Assembly: GCF_000948415.1 (NCBI RefSeq)
Contig: NZ_JYII01000010.1
Span: forward strand, 248,001-312,000
Reading direction: 5' to 3'
Length of the DNA: 64,000 nt
Source: Thalassospira sp. HJ
GTDB taxonomy: Bacteria; Pseudomonadota; Alphaproteobacteria; Rhodospirillales; Thalassospiraceae
Position numbers and translations under genes: made by a program. The notes under the pieces were generated by a model that saw nothing but the letters and a program-made list of their open reading frames with translations, searched no databases and was not told the DNA's origin. Positions within the stretch are counted from its first letter, which is position 1; the number at the start of each line of letters is the position of its first letter. Shown here piece after piece: positions 1 through 7,948 of the stretch.

Positions 1-443
1 AGCTTGCCATCGGCGGATGTGCTTTTGCGTTCGCCAAAAATGCAGATGAGCCAGGGTGCCGTTTCGAGGAACGGTTTGCTGTCATCGGTGCCAAGCGGTT
101 TAAGCGCATCCAGCCACTCCTCGCCCGCGCGGCCTTCGTAAAAGGCGCGTTCTTCTTCCTCTGCCGCCAGCCTGATCTTGCGTTTCATCGCCGGGTCGCC
201 AATCACCGAGAAATGCCAGGGTTGATGATTGGCGCCGTTGGGCGCCGTACCCGCCGCACGAATGCAGGTTTCAATAATGTCGCGCGGAACCGGGCGATCA
301 GAGAAATCACGCACGGTATGGCGGGTCTTGATGTCGTCATAGAAGCCTTGCGCCCGCGCACGCATCTGGGCGACGTCATATTCCTGATAATCGGGCAGGG
401 GGATGGGAACGAAATCGGTGGTCAGGGATTTGGGGGACGACAT
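1..443 (-). CDS. Nitroreductase family protein (N-terminal part, cut by window edge)
   Basis: The minus strand is open from an ATG at 443 to the window edge, giving the first 147 residues. The N-terminal block [13 protein letters not shown] followed by [12 protein letters not shown] is the FMN-binding start typical of nitroreductase/BluB/iodotyrosine-deiodinase-like flavoproteins, where the Arg pair contacts the FMN phosphate. An AGGAAG ribosome site lies just upstream of the ATG. These enzymes use FMN and NAD(P)H to reduce nitro, quinone or halogenated substrates; the substrate cannot be told from this part. It is divergent from the ferredoxin-NADP reductase gene. The C-terminus lies outside the window. 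Confidence 0.8.
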   Translation of the reverse strand, partial: MSSPKSLTTDFVPIPLPDYQEYDVAQMRARAQGFYDDIKTRHTVRDFSDRPVPRDIIETCIRAAGTAPNGANHQPWHFSVIGDPAMKRKIRLAAEEEERAFYEGRAGEEWLDALKPLGTDDSKPFLETAPWLICIFGERKSTSADGK

Positions 444-877
444 GGCGCTTCCTGAATTTTCTTGGTGTTTGTAAGGAGCCGATCTTATGGAGCATCAATG
501 TGCCCAGCAAGGGCAAAGGCCCGCTGACACAGAGTTGTGAAAGGCGGTTGGCCGTGATTGATACGGACAGATATTCATTGCGATGTGTCATTGCACAAAG
601 TCGCACACAGGCCTATCAAACCGGCAGTGAGGTGGAGCTTCGCGGTGCCACTATCTTGCGACGGTGGCTTTGGGCAGAGGTTCTATTTCACACTAAATAT
701 GCAGACAATTATGTAATTTACACAAAATGACAATAAATTTGGATTGTTTTCTTGCGATATACGTTTGATTGATGTTAAATCGCGGCAACTTGGCATGGAA
801 TGCGTGCCGGGATATATACTCCGTGTTTCCCGCCACGGTTCCACACACAGACAGACGAAACGGATTGATGTAGCGTT
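444..877. other. Intergenic region between divergent genes, no gene supported
   Basis: This 434-base stretch separates two divergent flavoprotein genes and must hold both promoters. Open frames here (a 76-codon plus-strand frame from 500 and a minus-strand frame at 376-606) have no recognisable protein features and no good ribosome sites. The part from about 690 to 800 is AT-rich, as expected for a promoter region. I could not identify a clear -35/-10 pair or operator. Confidence 0.5.
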
Positions 878-1654
878 ATGGCCAGCAATTTAAACGAAGA
901 AACCGTCACTTATGTCCATCATTGGACTGACACCCTCTTCACGTTCAAAACCACCCGTGATCCGGGCTTCCGATTCATCAATGGTCAGTTCGCAATGATC
1001 GGCCTCGAAGTTGAAGGCAAGCCGCTTCTGCGCGCCTATTCGATGGTCAGTGCAAATTATGACGAAGAACTTGAATTCTTCTCGATCAAGGTTCCGAATG
1101 GACCGCTGACGTCGCGTTTGCAGCACATCAAGGTTGGCGACAAGATCCTGGTCGGGCGCAAGCCGACCGGTACCCTGATCCATGACAACCTTCTGCCGGG
1201 CAAGAACCTTTGGCTGCTGTCGACCGGTACAGGCCTTGCGCCGTTCATGAGCGTGATCCGCGATTACGAGACCTATGAGCGTTATGAGAAGGTGATCCTT
1301 GTCCATGGTTGCCGCGAAGTGCGTGAGCTGGCCTATCAGGAATTCATCCATAGCGAACTGCCCCATAACGAGTTCTTTGGCGAGGAAGTGCAGAACAAGC
1401 TTCTGTATTACCCGACTGTGACCCGTGAAGAGTTCAAGCATCAGGGCCGTATCACCGAGCTGATGGAATCGGGCAAGCTTTACGAAGACCTTGGTCTGGA
1501 AAAGCCGACGCTGGAAAATGATCGCTTCATGCTGTGTGGCAACCCGCAGATGATCGCCGATACCCGTCAGATGCTTCTTGATTGGGGTGGCAAGGAAGGC
1601 AACATGAACGAGCCGGGCCACTTCGTGATCGAAAAGGCTTTTGTCGAAAAGTAA
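878..1654 (+). CDS. fpr: Ferredoxin--NADP(+) reductase
   Basis: This 258-residue protein has the plant-type FNR layout: an FAD domain with the RAYSMVSA motif (residues about 53-60), then an NADP domain with GTGLAPF (about 113-119), and the C-terminal FVIEKAFVEK tail typical of bacterial subclass FPR enzymes. It moves electrons between NADPH and ferredoxin or flavodoxin, supporting oxidative-stress defence and Fe-S work in the cytoplasm. The length matches the family. No strong Shine-Dalgarno sequence precedes the ATG. It is followed by a rho-independent terminator and appears monocistronic. Confidence 0.93.
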   Translation: MASNLNEETVTYVHHWTDTLFTFKTTRDPGFRFINGQFAMIGLEVEGKPLLRAYSMVSANYDEELEFFSIKVPNGPLTSRLQHIKVGDKILVGRKPTGTLIHDNLLPGKNLWLLSTGTGLAPFMSVIRDYETYERYEKVILVHGCREVRELAYQEFIHSELPHNEFFGEEVQNKLLYYPTVTREEFKHQGRITELMESGKLYEDLGLEKPTLENDRFMLCGNPQMIADTRQMLLDWGGKEGNMNEPGHFVIEKAFVEK

Positions 1655-1677
1655 GACCGTATTCATGCGGACAGTCA

Positions 1678-1713
1678 AAAAGAGGCGCGGCATTCGATTG
1701 TCGCGCCTCTTTT
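1678..1713 (+). terminator. Rho-independent terminator of fpr
   Basis: A 12-bp GC-rich stem (AAAAGAGGCGCG with CGCGCCTCTTTT) starts 23 bases after the fpr stop and ends in a T run. Confidence 0.85.
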
Positions 1714-1729
1714 ATACAAAATATGTATA

Positions 1730-1765
1730 GAAAAACTATACCAATGGGTATAATACTCCCCAAAT
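1730..1765. promoter_or_regulatory. TATAC-N6-GTATA inverted motif upstream of a PAS sensor gene
   Basis: The sequence ACTATACCAATGGGTATAA holds a TATAC/GTATA inverted repeat about 100 bases before the PAS gene. A close relative, CTATACTAATGGGGTATAA, lies just before the chemoreceptor operon near 37650. A shared promoter element or regulator site is inferred; the regulator is unknown. Confidence 0.35.
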
Positions 1766-1857
1766 GGGGATGTCCGGTTGGTGGCGGAGTGGCGATACTC
1801 GGCGAAACAAGCACGCCCTGTCTCGTGTCCTCTGATCCTTAAGTTCCGGAGCTACCC

Positions 1858-3210
1858 ATGAATTCAATGACCTCCATCAGTGTTGAAAGCCATGATGTGT
1901 TTGCGGACATGTTCGATGTGTTTGACGCATCATTTGCGGTCGCGGAGTTCGACCTTGATGGAAAGGTCATGCGGGTTAATGACAATTTCCTGGCGCTGAC
2001 CGGCTATGACGAAGACGAAGTTCTTGGGGAGTATCACGCGAAGTTCCTTTCGCGCGATATCGCCGAGGCACCGGAATATGGTTTGTGCTGGGCAGATTTG
2101 CGCGCAGGGAAAAACAAACGGGTGGTCCTGCCCTGGGTTACCAAATCTGGTGAACGTAAATGGGTAGAGGAAACCGTTGGTCCGATACGCGACGCCAAGG
2201 GAGCAGTCGTTCGGATTGTCCGGCTTGGTGTGGATGTTACCGCCCGACATGACAGTTTTGCCGATCTTCAGGGCAAGGTTGATGCGATTGAGCACAGCTA
2301 TGCCGTTATTGAATTTGATCTTGCGGGCAACATCCTGACCGCCAATTACAATTTCCTTGTTGCTATGGGCTATTACCGTTCGGACGTGGTCGGGAAACAT
2401 CACAGCATGTTCCTGGAGCCTGAATATGCCCAAAGCACAGAATACCGCGCATTCTGGCGGTCGCTTGCCAAGGGTAAAACCACTGCGCGTCAGTTCAAGC
2501 GCCTTGGCAAGGATGGTCGTGAAGTCTGGTTCGAAGCCAGCTATAGCCCGGTTTATGGTGCCGATGGCAATGTCTGCAAGATCGTCAAGTTTGCCACCGA
2601 CATTACCGATCAGGTCACGTCGCTGGTTGATCTGAAATCAACGCTTGAAAGCGGCTTTGACGAGGTGGATCAGAGCCTTTGCAAGTTTGATCAGAGCTAT
2701 GGAGATCTATCCCAGTCCTGCCGTCAGGCACAGGCGCATCTTGAGGTCAGCACGATGGTTGCCGGTCGACTTGTCAGCAGTGTTGATGAAACTGGGCAGC
2801 GCCTGAATGAGCTTCGCACGGTTGCCGATCGTGCCTATGAGCACGCAATTGAAGGTGATGGTGCGATTGTATCGTTGGAAGATGCCATTGATGTGCTGCG
2901 TGATTGTGCGCGCGATGATGCCGCCATCATTGAGCAGATCAATGTTCTGGAAAAATGTCTTGGCGAAAGTGCACGCATTTCAACCGAGCTTCGTTCCGAC
3001 CTTAAGGCGATGCTGAGCCGGGTTGCCGTGGTGTCGCTGGCGATTGACGAGCAAGGCCAGATCACCAATCAGGTCAGAAGCGAGATGCATGGAATCCAGA
3101 CCGCGATCGAGACATCGCATGGGTCCTTTGACACCATGATCAAGGCATCTGAAGAAGTCGCCATGGTCGTTGGTCGGACGCGCGAAGCGTCGGTGGTTTT
3201 GGCGCGCTAA
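1858..3210 (+). CDS. Tandem-PAS sensor protein with MCP-like but tip-less C-terminus
   Basis: The 450-residue protein opens with two PAS domains (about 15-135 and 140-260), each with the GYDEDEVLGEYHAKF or GYYRSDVVGKHHSMFL block and a C-terminal PAC segment (VDVTARHD, ATDITDQV). The rest (about 265-450) is helical and coiled-coil-like, as in PAS-type methyl-accepting chemotaxis proteins. It lacks the highly conserved hairpin tip that contacts CheA/CheW ([18 protein letters not shown] in the chemoreceptor at 38079). There are no membrane segments, so it should be cytosolic. It may be a degenerate chemoreceptor or a signalling partner; the ligand or cofactor is unknown. A terminator follows, so it appears monocistronic. 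Confidence 0.75.
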   Translation: MNSMTSISVESHDVFADMFDVFDASFAVAEFDLDGKVMRVNDNFLALTGYDEDEVLGEYHAKFLSRDIAEAPEYGLCWADLRAGKNKRVVLPWVTKSGERKWVEETVGPIRDAKGAVVRIVRLGVDVTARHDSFADLQGKVDAIEHSYAVIEFDLAGNILTANYNFLVAMGYYRSDVVGKHHSMFLEPEYAQSTEYRAFWRSLAKGKTTARQFKRLGKDGREVWFEASYSPVYGADGNVCKIVKFATDITDQVTSLVDLKSTLESGFDEVDQSLCKFDQSYGDLSQSCRQAQAHLEVSTMVAGRLVSSVDETGQRLNELRTVADRAYEHAIEGDGAIVSLEDAIDVLRDCARDDAAIIEQINVLEKCLGESARISTELRSDLKAMLSRVAVVSLAIDEQGQITNQVRSEMHGIQTAIETSHGSFDTMIKASEEVAMVVGRTREASVVLAR

Positions 3211-3241
3211 CCCTGCCGGGAGCGTGACACGAGCGGGGATG

Positions 3242-3276
3242 GGGCGGGTATCGCAACGACGATATCCGCCCTTTTC
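3242..3276 (+). terminator. Rho-independent terminator of the PAS protein gene
   Basis: The stem GGGCGGGTATCG / CGATATCCGCCC is followed by CTTTTCC and lies about 30 bases after the stop codon. Confidence 0.8.
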
Positions 3277-3295
3277 CTTTTTGGGAAACCCCGGA

Positions 3296-3643
3296 TCAGA
3301 ACAGGCGCGAGCCGTTCGGCACATCCTGATCCGGGCGGATCAGGACAATGCCCTTGTCGTCATCGGCATCGGGGAAGCCGAGGCAGAGGAATTCCGACAT
3401 GAAGGGGCCGACCTGCTTTTTGGGGAAATTGACCACACCCGCAACCTGACGACCGATCAGCTTTTCGGGCGTGTAATGCTTGGTGATCTGGGCGGATGTT
3501 TTCTTGGTGCCGATGTCTGGCCCGAAATCGACCCAGAGCTTGAGGGCGGGGCGGCGGGCCTCGGGAAATTCCTGGGCATCAATGACGGTCCCGACGCGGA
3601 TATCGACTTTCAGAAAATCATCAAAACTGATTTCGTCACTCAT
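3296..3643 (-). CDS. csaA: CsaA-type tRNA-binding domain protein
   Basis: From the ATG at 3643 the product has 115 residues, the usual CsaA length. It starts with SFDDFLKVDIRVGTVIDAQEFPEARRPALKLWVDFG and contains TSAQITKHYTPEKLIGRQVAGVVNF, the OB-fold of the tRNA-binding domain family (the B2 domain fold of phenylalanyl-tRNA synthetase). In Bacillus CsaA is a chaperone linked to protein export; in proteobacteria the role is less clear. The AAGGAGACAGTC ribosome site upstream of this ATG decides the start, although an in-frame ATG 38 codons further up exists. It converges with the PAS gene. Confidence 0.85.
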   Translation of the reverse strand: MSDEISFDDFLKVDIRVGTVIDAQEFPEARRPALKLWVDFGPDIGTKKTSAQITKHYTPEKLIGRQVAGVVNFPKKQVGPFMSEFLCLGFPDADDDKGIVLIRPDQDVPNGSRLF

Positions 3644-3771
3644 GACTGTCTCCTTGTTATGGGAGCAGCTTAGTAACTTCGTTTGGTCGTGATAAGCCCA
3701 AACCACCTGAGGAACATGAATTCCGGAGTTTGAGCAAAAAGCGCAGCCATCAGGCAAGCCGACAAAGAAAA

Positions 3772-3797
3772 ATGGCAGGACCCAGAGGCCCTGCCAT
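3772..3797 (-). terminator. Terminator downstream of the phasin gene
   Basis: On the minus strand an ATGGCAGG..CCTGCCAT stem is followed by a T-rich run (TTTTTCTTT), 35 bases after the phasin stop. Confidence 0.75.
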
Positions 3798-3831
3798 CAA
3801 GTAGATTACGGGAATTTAACAGCCAAAGCTG

Positions 3832-4284
3832 TTACTTCGAAGCTGCGGTCTTTTCGATAGCAGCTTTGAATTCGTCAAGGGATTCGGTAAAGCGAGCCTG
3901 CAGAAGGGTCAGAGCCTCTTCCTGGGACTTGGTTACCAGACCAGACAGTTCCTTGGCGTTTGCAAGAGCTTCTTCGTAAGCAGCTTTTGCAGCTTCGGTC
4001 TGTTTTGCAGCCGAAGCCATCGGGTCGTCAGCAGAAGTAGCAGCGAAATCTTTGCCCTGGGTCTGAACTTTATCCAGCAGCGTTTTGAAGATTTCACTCT
4101 GGCGCTGAGCGACAGCCTGGAAACCGTCGAAGGCCACCTTGTTGGCTTTGGTGAGGGCTTCCACGTTTTTACGCTGGAAAGCCATCATTTCGTTCACGTC
4201 TACACCCGGGATTTTGAAGTCCGCAGTGTATTTGGTGAAGTCGAGGTCAAAGAACGGGTTGGTTGCCTTTTTTGCGGCGGTCAT
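3832..4284 (-). CDS. Phasin family protein
   Basis: The start is placed at the ATG at 4284 because GGAG lies inside the eight extra codons that the longer frame would add. The 150-residue product begins MTAAKKATNPFFDLDFTKYTADFKIPGVDVN and continues as an amphipathic, Ala/Gln/Lys-rich helix (AFQRKNVEALTKANKVAFDGFQAVAQRQSEI), the hallmark of phasin-2 proteins. Phasins coat polyhydroxyalkanoate granules and control their size. A pair of TGTGC/GCACA-like palindromes upstream fits control by a PHA-sensing repressor (PhaR type); this is inferred. A strong terminator follows. Confidence 0.88.
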   Translation of the reverse strand: MTAAKKATNPFFDLDFTKYTADFKIPGVDVNEMMAFQRKNVEALTKANKVAFDGFQAVAQRQSEIFKTLLDKVQTQGKDFAATSADDPMASAAKQTEAAKAAYEEALANAKELSGLVTKSQEEALTLLQARFTESLDEFKAAIEKTAASK

Positions 4285-4329
4285 GGTTTGCACTCCATTA
4301 ATTTGCAACAGGTATGGAATGAGGCGCTA

Positions 4330-4404
4330 TTGTGCGCCGCACAAATTCAACTGCAATATGAAGGAATGACCGCTTGTCGTCAAGTATTATTTTGCGCTGC
4401 ACAA
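4330..4404 (-). promoter_or_regulatory. Candidate PhaR-type operators upstream of the phasin gene
   Basis: Two related palindromes lie 46-120 bases before the phasin start: TTGTGCGCCGCACAA at 4330-4344 and TTGCGCTGCACAA at 4392-4404. Known PhaR sites in alphaproteobacteria are TGC/GCA-rich palindromes in front of phasin genes, so repression of phasin until PHA is present is a reasonable inference. Confidence 0.4.
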
Positions 4405-4481
4405 TAACTTTAGGGTTAATGTTTTTTGTCCGTAAAATAACCTTGGGTAGTGATGTGATTTTTATACGTTAGATCAGGGTA

Positions 4482-5198
4482 TTAGCCGTTGGCGGCTGGT
4501 GACGCGCCCTGATCCGACGTGCTGTCAGATGGGGTGTTTTCGCCCGCATTCGCCGATTTTTTCCAAGAAAAATTCCGACAGCGTTTGGTGATTTTACCAC
4601 AAATCGAGGATGCCTTGCCGAATCCTTTTTCAACCCGGCGGTCCCATCCGGCAGCCTTTGAAAGCTCGCGATCGAGATAGGCCATGGTCGGTGCGAAATC
4701 GCTGGTGTCGTCATCAAGCCAGTGCTTGAAGGTTTTGGCATAAACCGCAGTCAGGCCGGCAACCCGCATGCTGCCATGCAGGCCGGATGTCTGAAAACCG
4801 GCAGCTTCCAACATCCAGCGCATGGCGCCAAAATGGGTCTTGATGGCGCGCAGCCCATCGGCCGGGCCAAGATCGCCACCCGCATTGATGATGGAGCGAA
4901 GTGCGCGGCGATGATCCGCTAGAATATCAAACCGCGCCATGATGACAGCAATCAGGCGATCATGACCGGGTTCATTGAAATCTTCCGACTCCAGATCGGC
5001 AAGAACTTCGCGGTCGACCCGTTTGACGAAGCGCCGCAGGAGATCGGCCTTGCTGCTGCAATGATCGTAGCAATCGGCAACCGTTACGCCGGCCTCGTTT
5101 GCAATATCGATCATGGTGACGTCATGCCAATCGCGTTCTGCGGCCAGTTTCAGGGCCGCATCAATCAGAAGATTGGGGATATCCTTTTTGGGTGGCAT
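4482..5198 (-). CDS. TetR family transcriptional regulator
   Basis: The 238-residue protein starts with a TetR-type DNA-binding domain: LIDAALKLAAERDWHDVTMIDIANEAGVTVADCYDHCSSKADLL, residues about 10-53, with the helix-turn-helix at VTMIDIANEAGVTVADCYDHC. The C-terminal ligand domain is followed by a basic and then Ser/Gly-rich tail (about 195-238) beyond the usual length. It lies 45 bases after proC on the same strand and may be cotranscribed with it. The regulated genes and ligand are unknown. Some COQ9-like proteins also carry a TetR-like N-terminus, so that is an alternative. Confidence 0.78.
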   Translation of the reverse strand: MPPKKDIPNLLIDAALKLAAERDWHDVTMIDIANEAGVTVADCYDHCSSKADLLRRFVKRVDREVLADLESEDFNEPGHDRLIAVIMARFDILADHRRALRSIINAGGDLGPADGLRAIKTHFGAMRWMLEAAGFQTSGLHGSMRVAGLTAVYAKTFKHWLDDDTSDFAPTMAYLDRELSKAAGWDRRVEKGFGKASSICGKITKRCRNFSWKKSANAGENTPSDSTSDQGASPAANG

Positions 5199-5243
5199 GA
5201 CGTGCTCCTTGGGTTGGGTGTTCCGGGTACTGGTGGGCTTGGC

Positions 5244-6059
5244 TTAGCCCGCCAGTTCTTTTGACCGGTCACGGGCGGCGGCAACCGCGCGGGTCATCAG
5301 TTCGGGCAGACCGGTTTTCTGATCCATCAGCACATTAAGCGCGGCCGCCGTGGTGCCGCCCGGGCTTGTGACATTTTCACGAAGGGTGGCGGCGGTTTCC
5401 TCGCTGGCATCAAGCAGGAAGCCCGCACCCACCACGGTCTGGCGCGCAAGCATCATGGCCTGATCAGCGGGAAGGCCGGCAGCCTCGCCCGCCTGCGCCA
5501 TGGCTTCGACCAGATGGAAGATATAGGCAGGCCCGCTACCCGACAGGCCGGTGACGGCATCCATCAGGCTTTCATCCTCGATCCATGACACCATGCCGAC
5601 GGCCTCAAGCAGGGTCTGGCACATGTCGCGCTGGGCGATGCTGACATTTTCGGTCGGGCACATCACGGTCATGCCGCGCGAGACGGCAGCCGGTGTATTG
5701 GGCATGGCGCGTACGATGCGGGCATGCTCGCCAAGGTGGCTTGCGAAGAAGTCGATGGTTTTGCCTGCGGCGACGGACAAAAAGACAGTTTCGGCGCGCA
5801 CCAGCGGTTTATATGCGTCAATCAGATCGGGCAGGACCTGTGGCTTGACGGCAAACAGGATGACCTGCGGGATAAAGTCGGATCGCATATCGGCAACATC
5901 GGTGATGCCATTGATGCCGTATTTCAGCTCGAGCTGTTCGGCGGCTTCAGCCTGCTCGACGATGAAGACATTGGCGGCATCAAGCCCGCGGGCCAGCCAG
6001 CCTTCGAGCATGGCACTGCCCATCTTGCCACAGCCAACCAGCAAAAGACGCGTATTCAT
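5244..6059 (-). CDS. proC: Pyrroline-5-carboxylate reductase
   Basis: This 271-residue enzyme catalyses the last step of proline synthesis, reduction of pyrroline-5-carboxylate with NAD(P)H. The N-terminal Rossmann motif is LLVGCGKMGSAMLEGW (about 5-20). The family signature LSGSGPAYIFHLVEAMAQAG (about 159-178) and the C-terminal block VTSPGGTTAAALNVL are both intact. The length matches the family. It is upstream of a TetR gene and downstream of, but separated by a hairpin from, a YbjN-type gene. Confidence 0.96.
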   Translation of the reverse strand: MNTRLLLVGCGKMGSAMLEGWLARGLDAANVFIVEQAEAAEQLELKYGINGITDVADMRSDFIPQVILFAVKPQVLPDLIDAYKPLVRAETVFLSVAAGKTIDFFASHLGEHARIVRAMPNTPAAVSRGMTVMCPTENVSIAQRDMCQTLLEAVGMVSWIEDESLMDAVTGLSGSGPAYIFHLVEAMAQAGEAAGLPADQAMMLARQTVVGAGFLLDASEETAATLRENVTSPGGTTAAALNVLMDQKTGLPELMTRAVAAARDRSKELAG

Positions 6060-6413
6060 AAATTCTGCTCCGCTTTATCCATCGGGTTTGGTTGATCGTT
6101 TGGTTAATCGTGGGGCGATCAACGTACATGATGCAATGCCGTAGCGATCTTCTCAAGGTGGGTCAAGTCAGTGCAGAGGGCAAGAGGGGCGTGCAAACTG
6201 CCCGTGTTTGCAGGGTATTAGTGTTGGGAAGGATGCTTTGGCTGGCAAGGGGCGGCTTTGCGGGATTTTGTGTCGTCAAAGGCTTCGCAGAAAGCCGGTT
6301 TGGGGGATTTGTTTGGATTTCAAAGCTGGCGGCAGAAGCCGAAAAAAAATCAGCCGGAAATGACAAAGGACGGCGATGGGGCCGTCCTTGGCAGGTTGGA
6401 TGGGCTGATGTGA
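6060..6413. other. Intergenic region between ybjN-like gene and proC
   Basis: The stretch holds a GGACGGC/GCCGTCC hairpin close to the upstream gene's stop (annotated separately), and the proC promoter should lie in the part nearest 6060. Overlapping open frames on both strands show no protein-family features and are rejected as genes. Confidence 0.5.
6366..6389 (-). terminator. Hairpin after the YbjN-type gene
   Basis: The minus strand has a perfect AAGGACGGC/GCCGTCCTT stem 25 bases after the stop codon. The following T run is weak, so termination may be partial. Confidence 0.55.
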
Positions 6414-6920
6414 TCAGGCCTGACCGGCGGGTTCGAGCATCGCGTGCATCAAGGCCTCGTCCGGGGTTTTTCCCTGGCCCAGGACAAAGTTGAACGCCGG
6501 GAAGAAGCGTTCGCATTCCGAAAGCGCGATATCAATCAGCTCTTCGAACTGCTCAACCATCGGGGGCACGTCGCCACCAAACAGCAGGGTATGACGGAAC
6601 AGCGGCATGTTTTCTTCGAGCCACAGGCCGAAATGCCCGATCCAGAGTTGCTCGTTACATTTGGCAACCAGTTCATAGATGCGCGGGCGCAGCGGTTCGG
6701 GCACGAACAGATCAAAGCAGCACGCGATATGAAGCGCCTCGGCATCTTCACGCCAGGTGAAATAGACCAGATAGGTGCACCAGTGGGCCGGAATTTCGAC
6801 CACAATCTCGTCCGAGCTGCGGCGTTCAAGATGCCACTGGTTGGTGCGGGCGATATCCTCGACCAGAATCAGCGGGTTTTCGTCGCCGATGTCGCCGATA
6901 TCTTCCATTTGGTCGTTCAT
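6414..6920 (-). CDS. YbjN domain-containing protein
   Basis: The 168-residue soluble protein carries the YbjN / type III secretion chaperone-like fold: a strand-rich N-terminal half (ILVEDIARTNQWHLERRSSDEIVVEIPAHWCTYLVYFTW) and a helical second half with LIDIALSECERFFPAFNFVLGQGKTPDEAL. In alphaproteobacteria this gene commonly lies next to ubiK and proC, as here (proC downstream, ubiK upstream, all minus strand). E. coli YbjN affects stress tolerance and motility, but the molecular role is not settled. Confidence 0.82.
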   Translation of the reverse strand: MNDQMEDIGDIGDENPLILVEDIARTNQWHLERRSSDEIVVEIPAHWCTYLVYFTWREDAEALHIACCFDLFVPEPLRPRIYELVAKCNEQLWIGHFGLWLEENMPLFRHTLLFGGDVPPMVEQFEELIDIALSECERFFPAFNFVLGQGKTPDEALMHAMLEPAGQA

Positions 6921-7079
6921 CTATACCCAGCCTGTTCAAGCATGTGCGAAAGGGCGCGCACTATATGCCGGTGAACGCTTTGTTTCAACCGTCGCTGCGC
7001 GCAGGACTGCAATGAATATTCGCATCAGGATCACCGTGCGGTTTTCATTGACCGCAAAGCCTGCCCGCTTGTGACGGCA

Positions 7080-7129
7080 AATAAGGCCGCAGGGGTCGTT
7101 AAACACCTGCGACCTTATTCCTATGTGGG
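7080..7129 (-). terminator. Hairpin terminator between ubiK and the YbjN-type gene
   Basis: A 14-bp stem (AATAAGGCCGCAGG with CCTGCGACCTTATT, one mismatch) lies 15 bases after the ubiK stop on the minus strand. The A/T arms allow it to act in either direction. Confidence 0.6.
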
Positions 7130-7143
7130 GATGATTTGCCCGA

Positions 7144-7470
7144 TCAGGCGTCTTTTTTTGCCGCGGATTTCGGGGCTGCCTTGGCGGTGCTGCTTTTGGC
7201 GGCCGGTTTCTTGGCCGGTGCGGCAGCATCAAGACGCTTTTCGAGATCGGCGATCTTGGCTTCGAGCGCATCGATGCGTTCGGCGGCACGGATCGCGACA
7301 TCATGGACGACGTCATATTCCTCGCGGGTGACCAGATCCATGTTCATCAGGATCTTTTCGAACTGCTGGCGGATCATGGCATCTACTTCGCCTTTGACAC
7401 CGGTCATGGTGCCCAATGCGGAATTGGTGACACGGGTCAGGTCATCGAGAATGCGGTTGTTGATCTGCAT
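7144..7470 (-). CDS. ubiK: Ubiquinone biosynthesis accessory factor UbiK (BMFP domain)
   Basis: The start is the ATG at 7470, preceded by CCGGAGACCATT; a longer frame adds 19 unconvincing residues. The 108-residue product has the BMFP pattern: MQINNRILDDLTRVTNSALGTMTGVKGEVDAMIRQQFEKIL, then a coiled coil (DALEAKIADLEKRLDAA) and an Ala/Lys/Pro-rich tail. UbiK binds lipids and helps the Ubi complex in aerobic ubiquinone synthesis. The gene faces away from the hldD-lgt cluster across a mobile palindromic element. Confidence 0.85.
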   Translation of the reverse strand: MQINNRILDDLTRVTNSALGTMTGVKGEVDAMIRQQFEKILMNMDLVTREEYDVVHDVAIRAAERIDALEAKIADLEKRLDAAAPAKKPAAKSSTAKAAPKSAAKKDA

Positions 7471-7556
7471 AATGGTCTCCGGCTTTTGAAACTTTATGGT
7501 GGGCATAATATGGGCGTTGGTTGCCATAGGGCAAGCGGCGCGTCACGAGCTTGGCC

Positions 7557-7823
7557 TAGGGTCAGGACCTGTTAATTTGATTGGAATGGCAGATCTTATG
7601 TTTACAAAGTCCAAGGAAAAACCCGTTGGGCGGGTCGGTATCCCGACCAAGGGATTTGACGCGGGAGTTTGCAAACATAAGCTCTGTCCTTCGGATCACT
7701 CAGATTTGCACGAACTACGTTGTCGCAAAACCTTGCAAGATGCATATCTTCCTGCGGCTTTGCTTCGCGTATCCGCACAAATCTGAGCGACCATTCAAAC
7801 CAAATTAACAGGTCCTGACCCTA
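7557..7823. mobile_element. MITE-like palindromic element, copy 1 (23-bp terminal inverted repeats)
   Basis: Perfect 23-bp inverted repeats, starting TAGGGTCAGGACCTGTTAAT, sit at 7557-7579 and 7801-7823. The outer TA could be a target-site duplication. Inside are two further inverted-repeat modules, 7595-7681 and 7699-7787. Both modules recur in the element at 52419-52683 in opposite orientation, and the first also recurs at 19688-19788. The terminal repeats resemble the ends of the IS5-type element at 50171-51022 (shared TCAGGnCCTrTTAATT), so mobilisation by such a transposase is plausible. It has no coding capacity; open frames across it are by-products of the palindromes. Confidence 0.75.
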
Positions 7824-7948
7824 ACGATATCGTTATTTTGGTTTGCTTTTCTTGCTCCAGATCAGGGGCGGTCTTATAAAGTGTCGTCAAAACGTGATCC
7901 GTCGTCCTTTGCCATTCGGGCAGAGGGCGGCCTCGTCAGGAGAATGCA

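Noticed and set aside
7496..7786. 96-codon plus-strand frame across the element at 7557
   Set aside because: It consists mostly of palindromic element sequence; similar frames arise at other copies, so it is repeat-derived.
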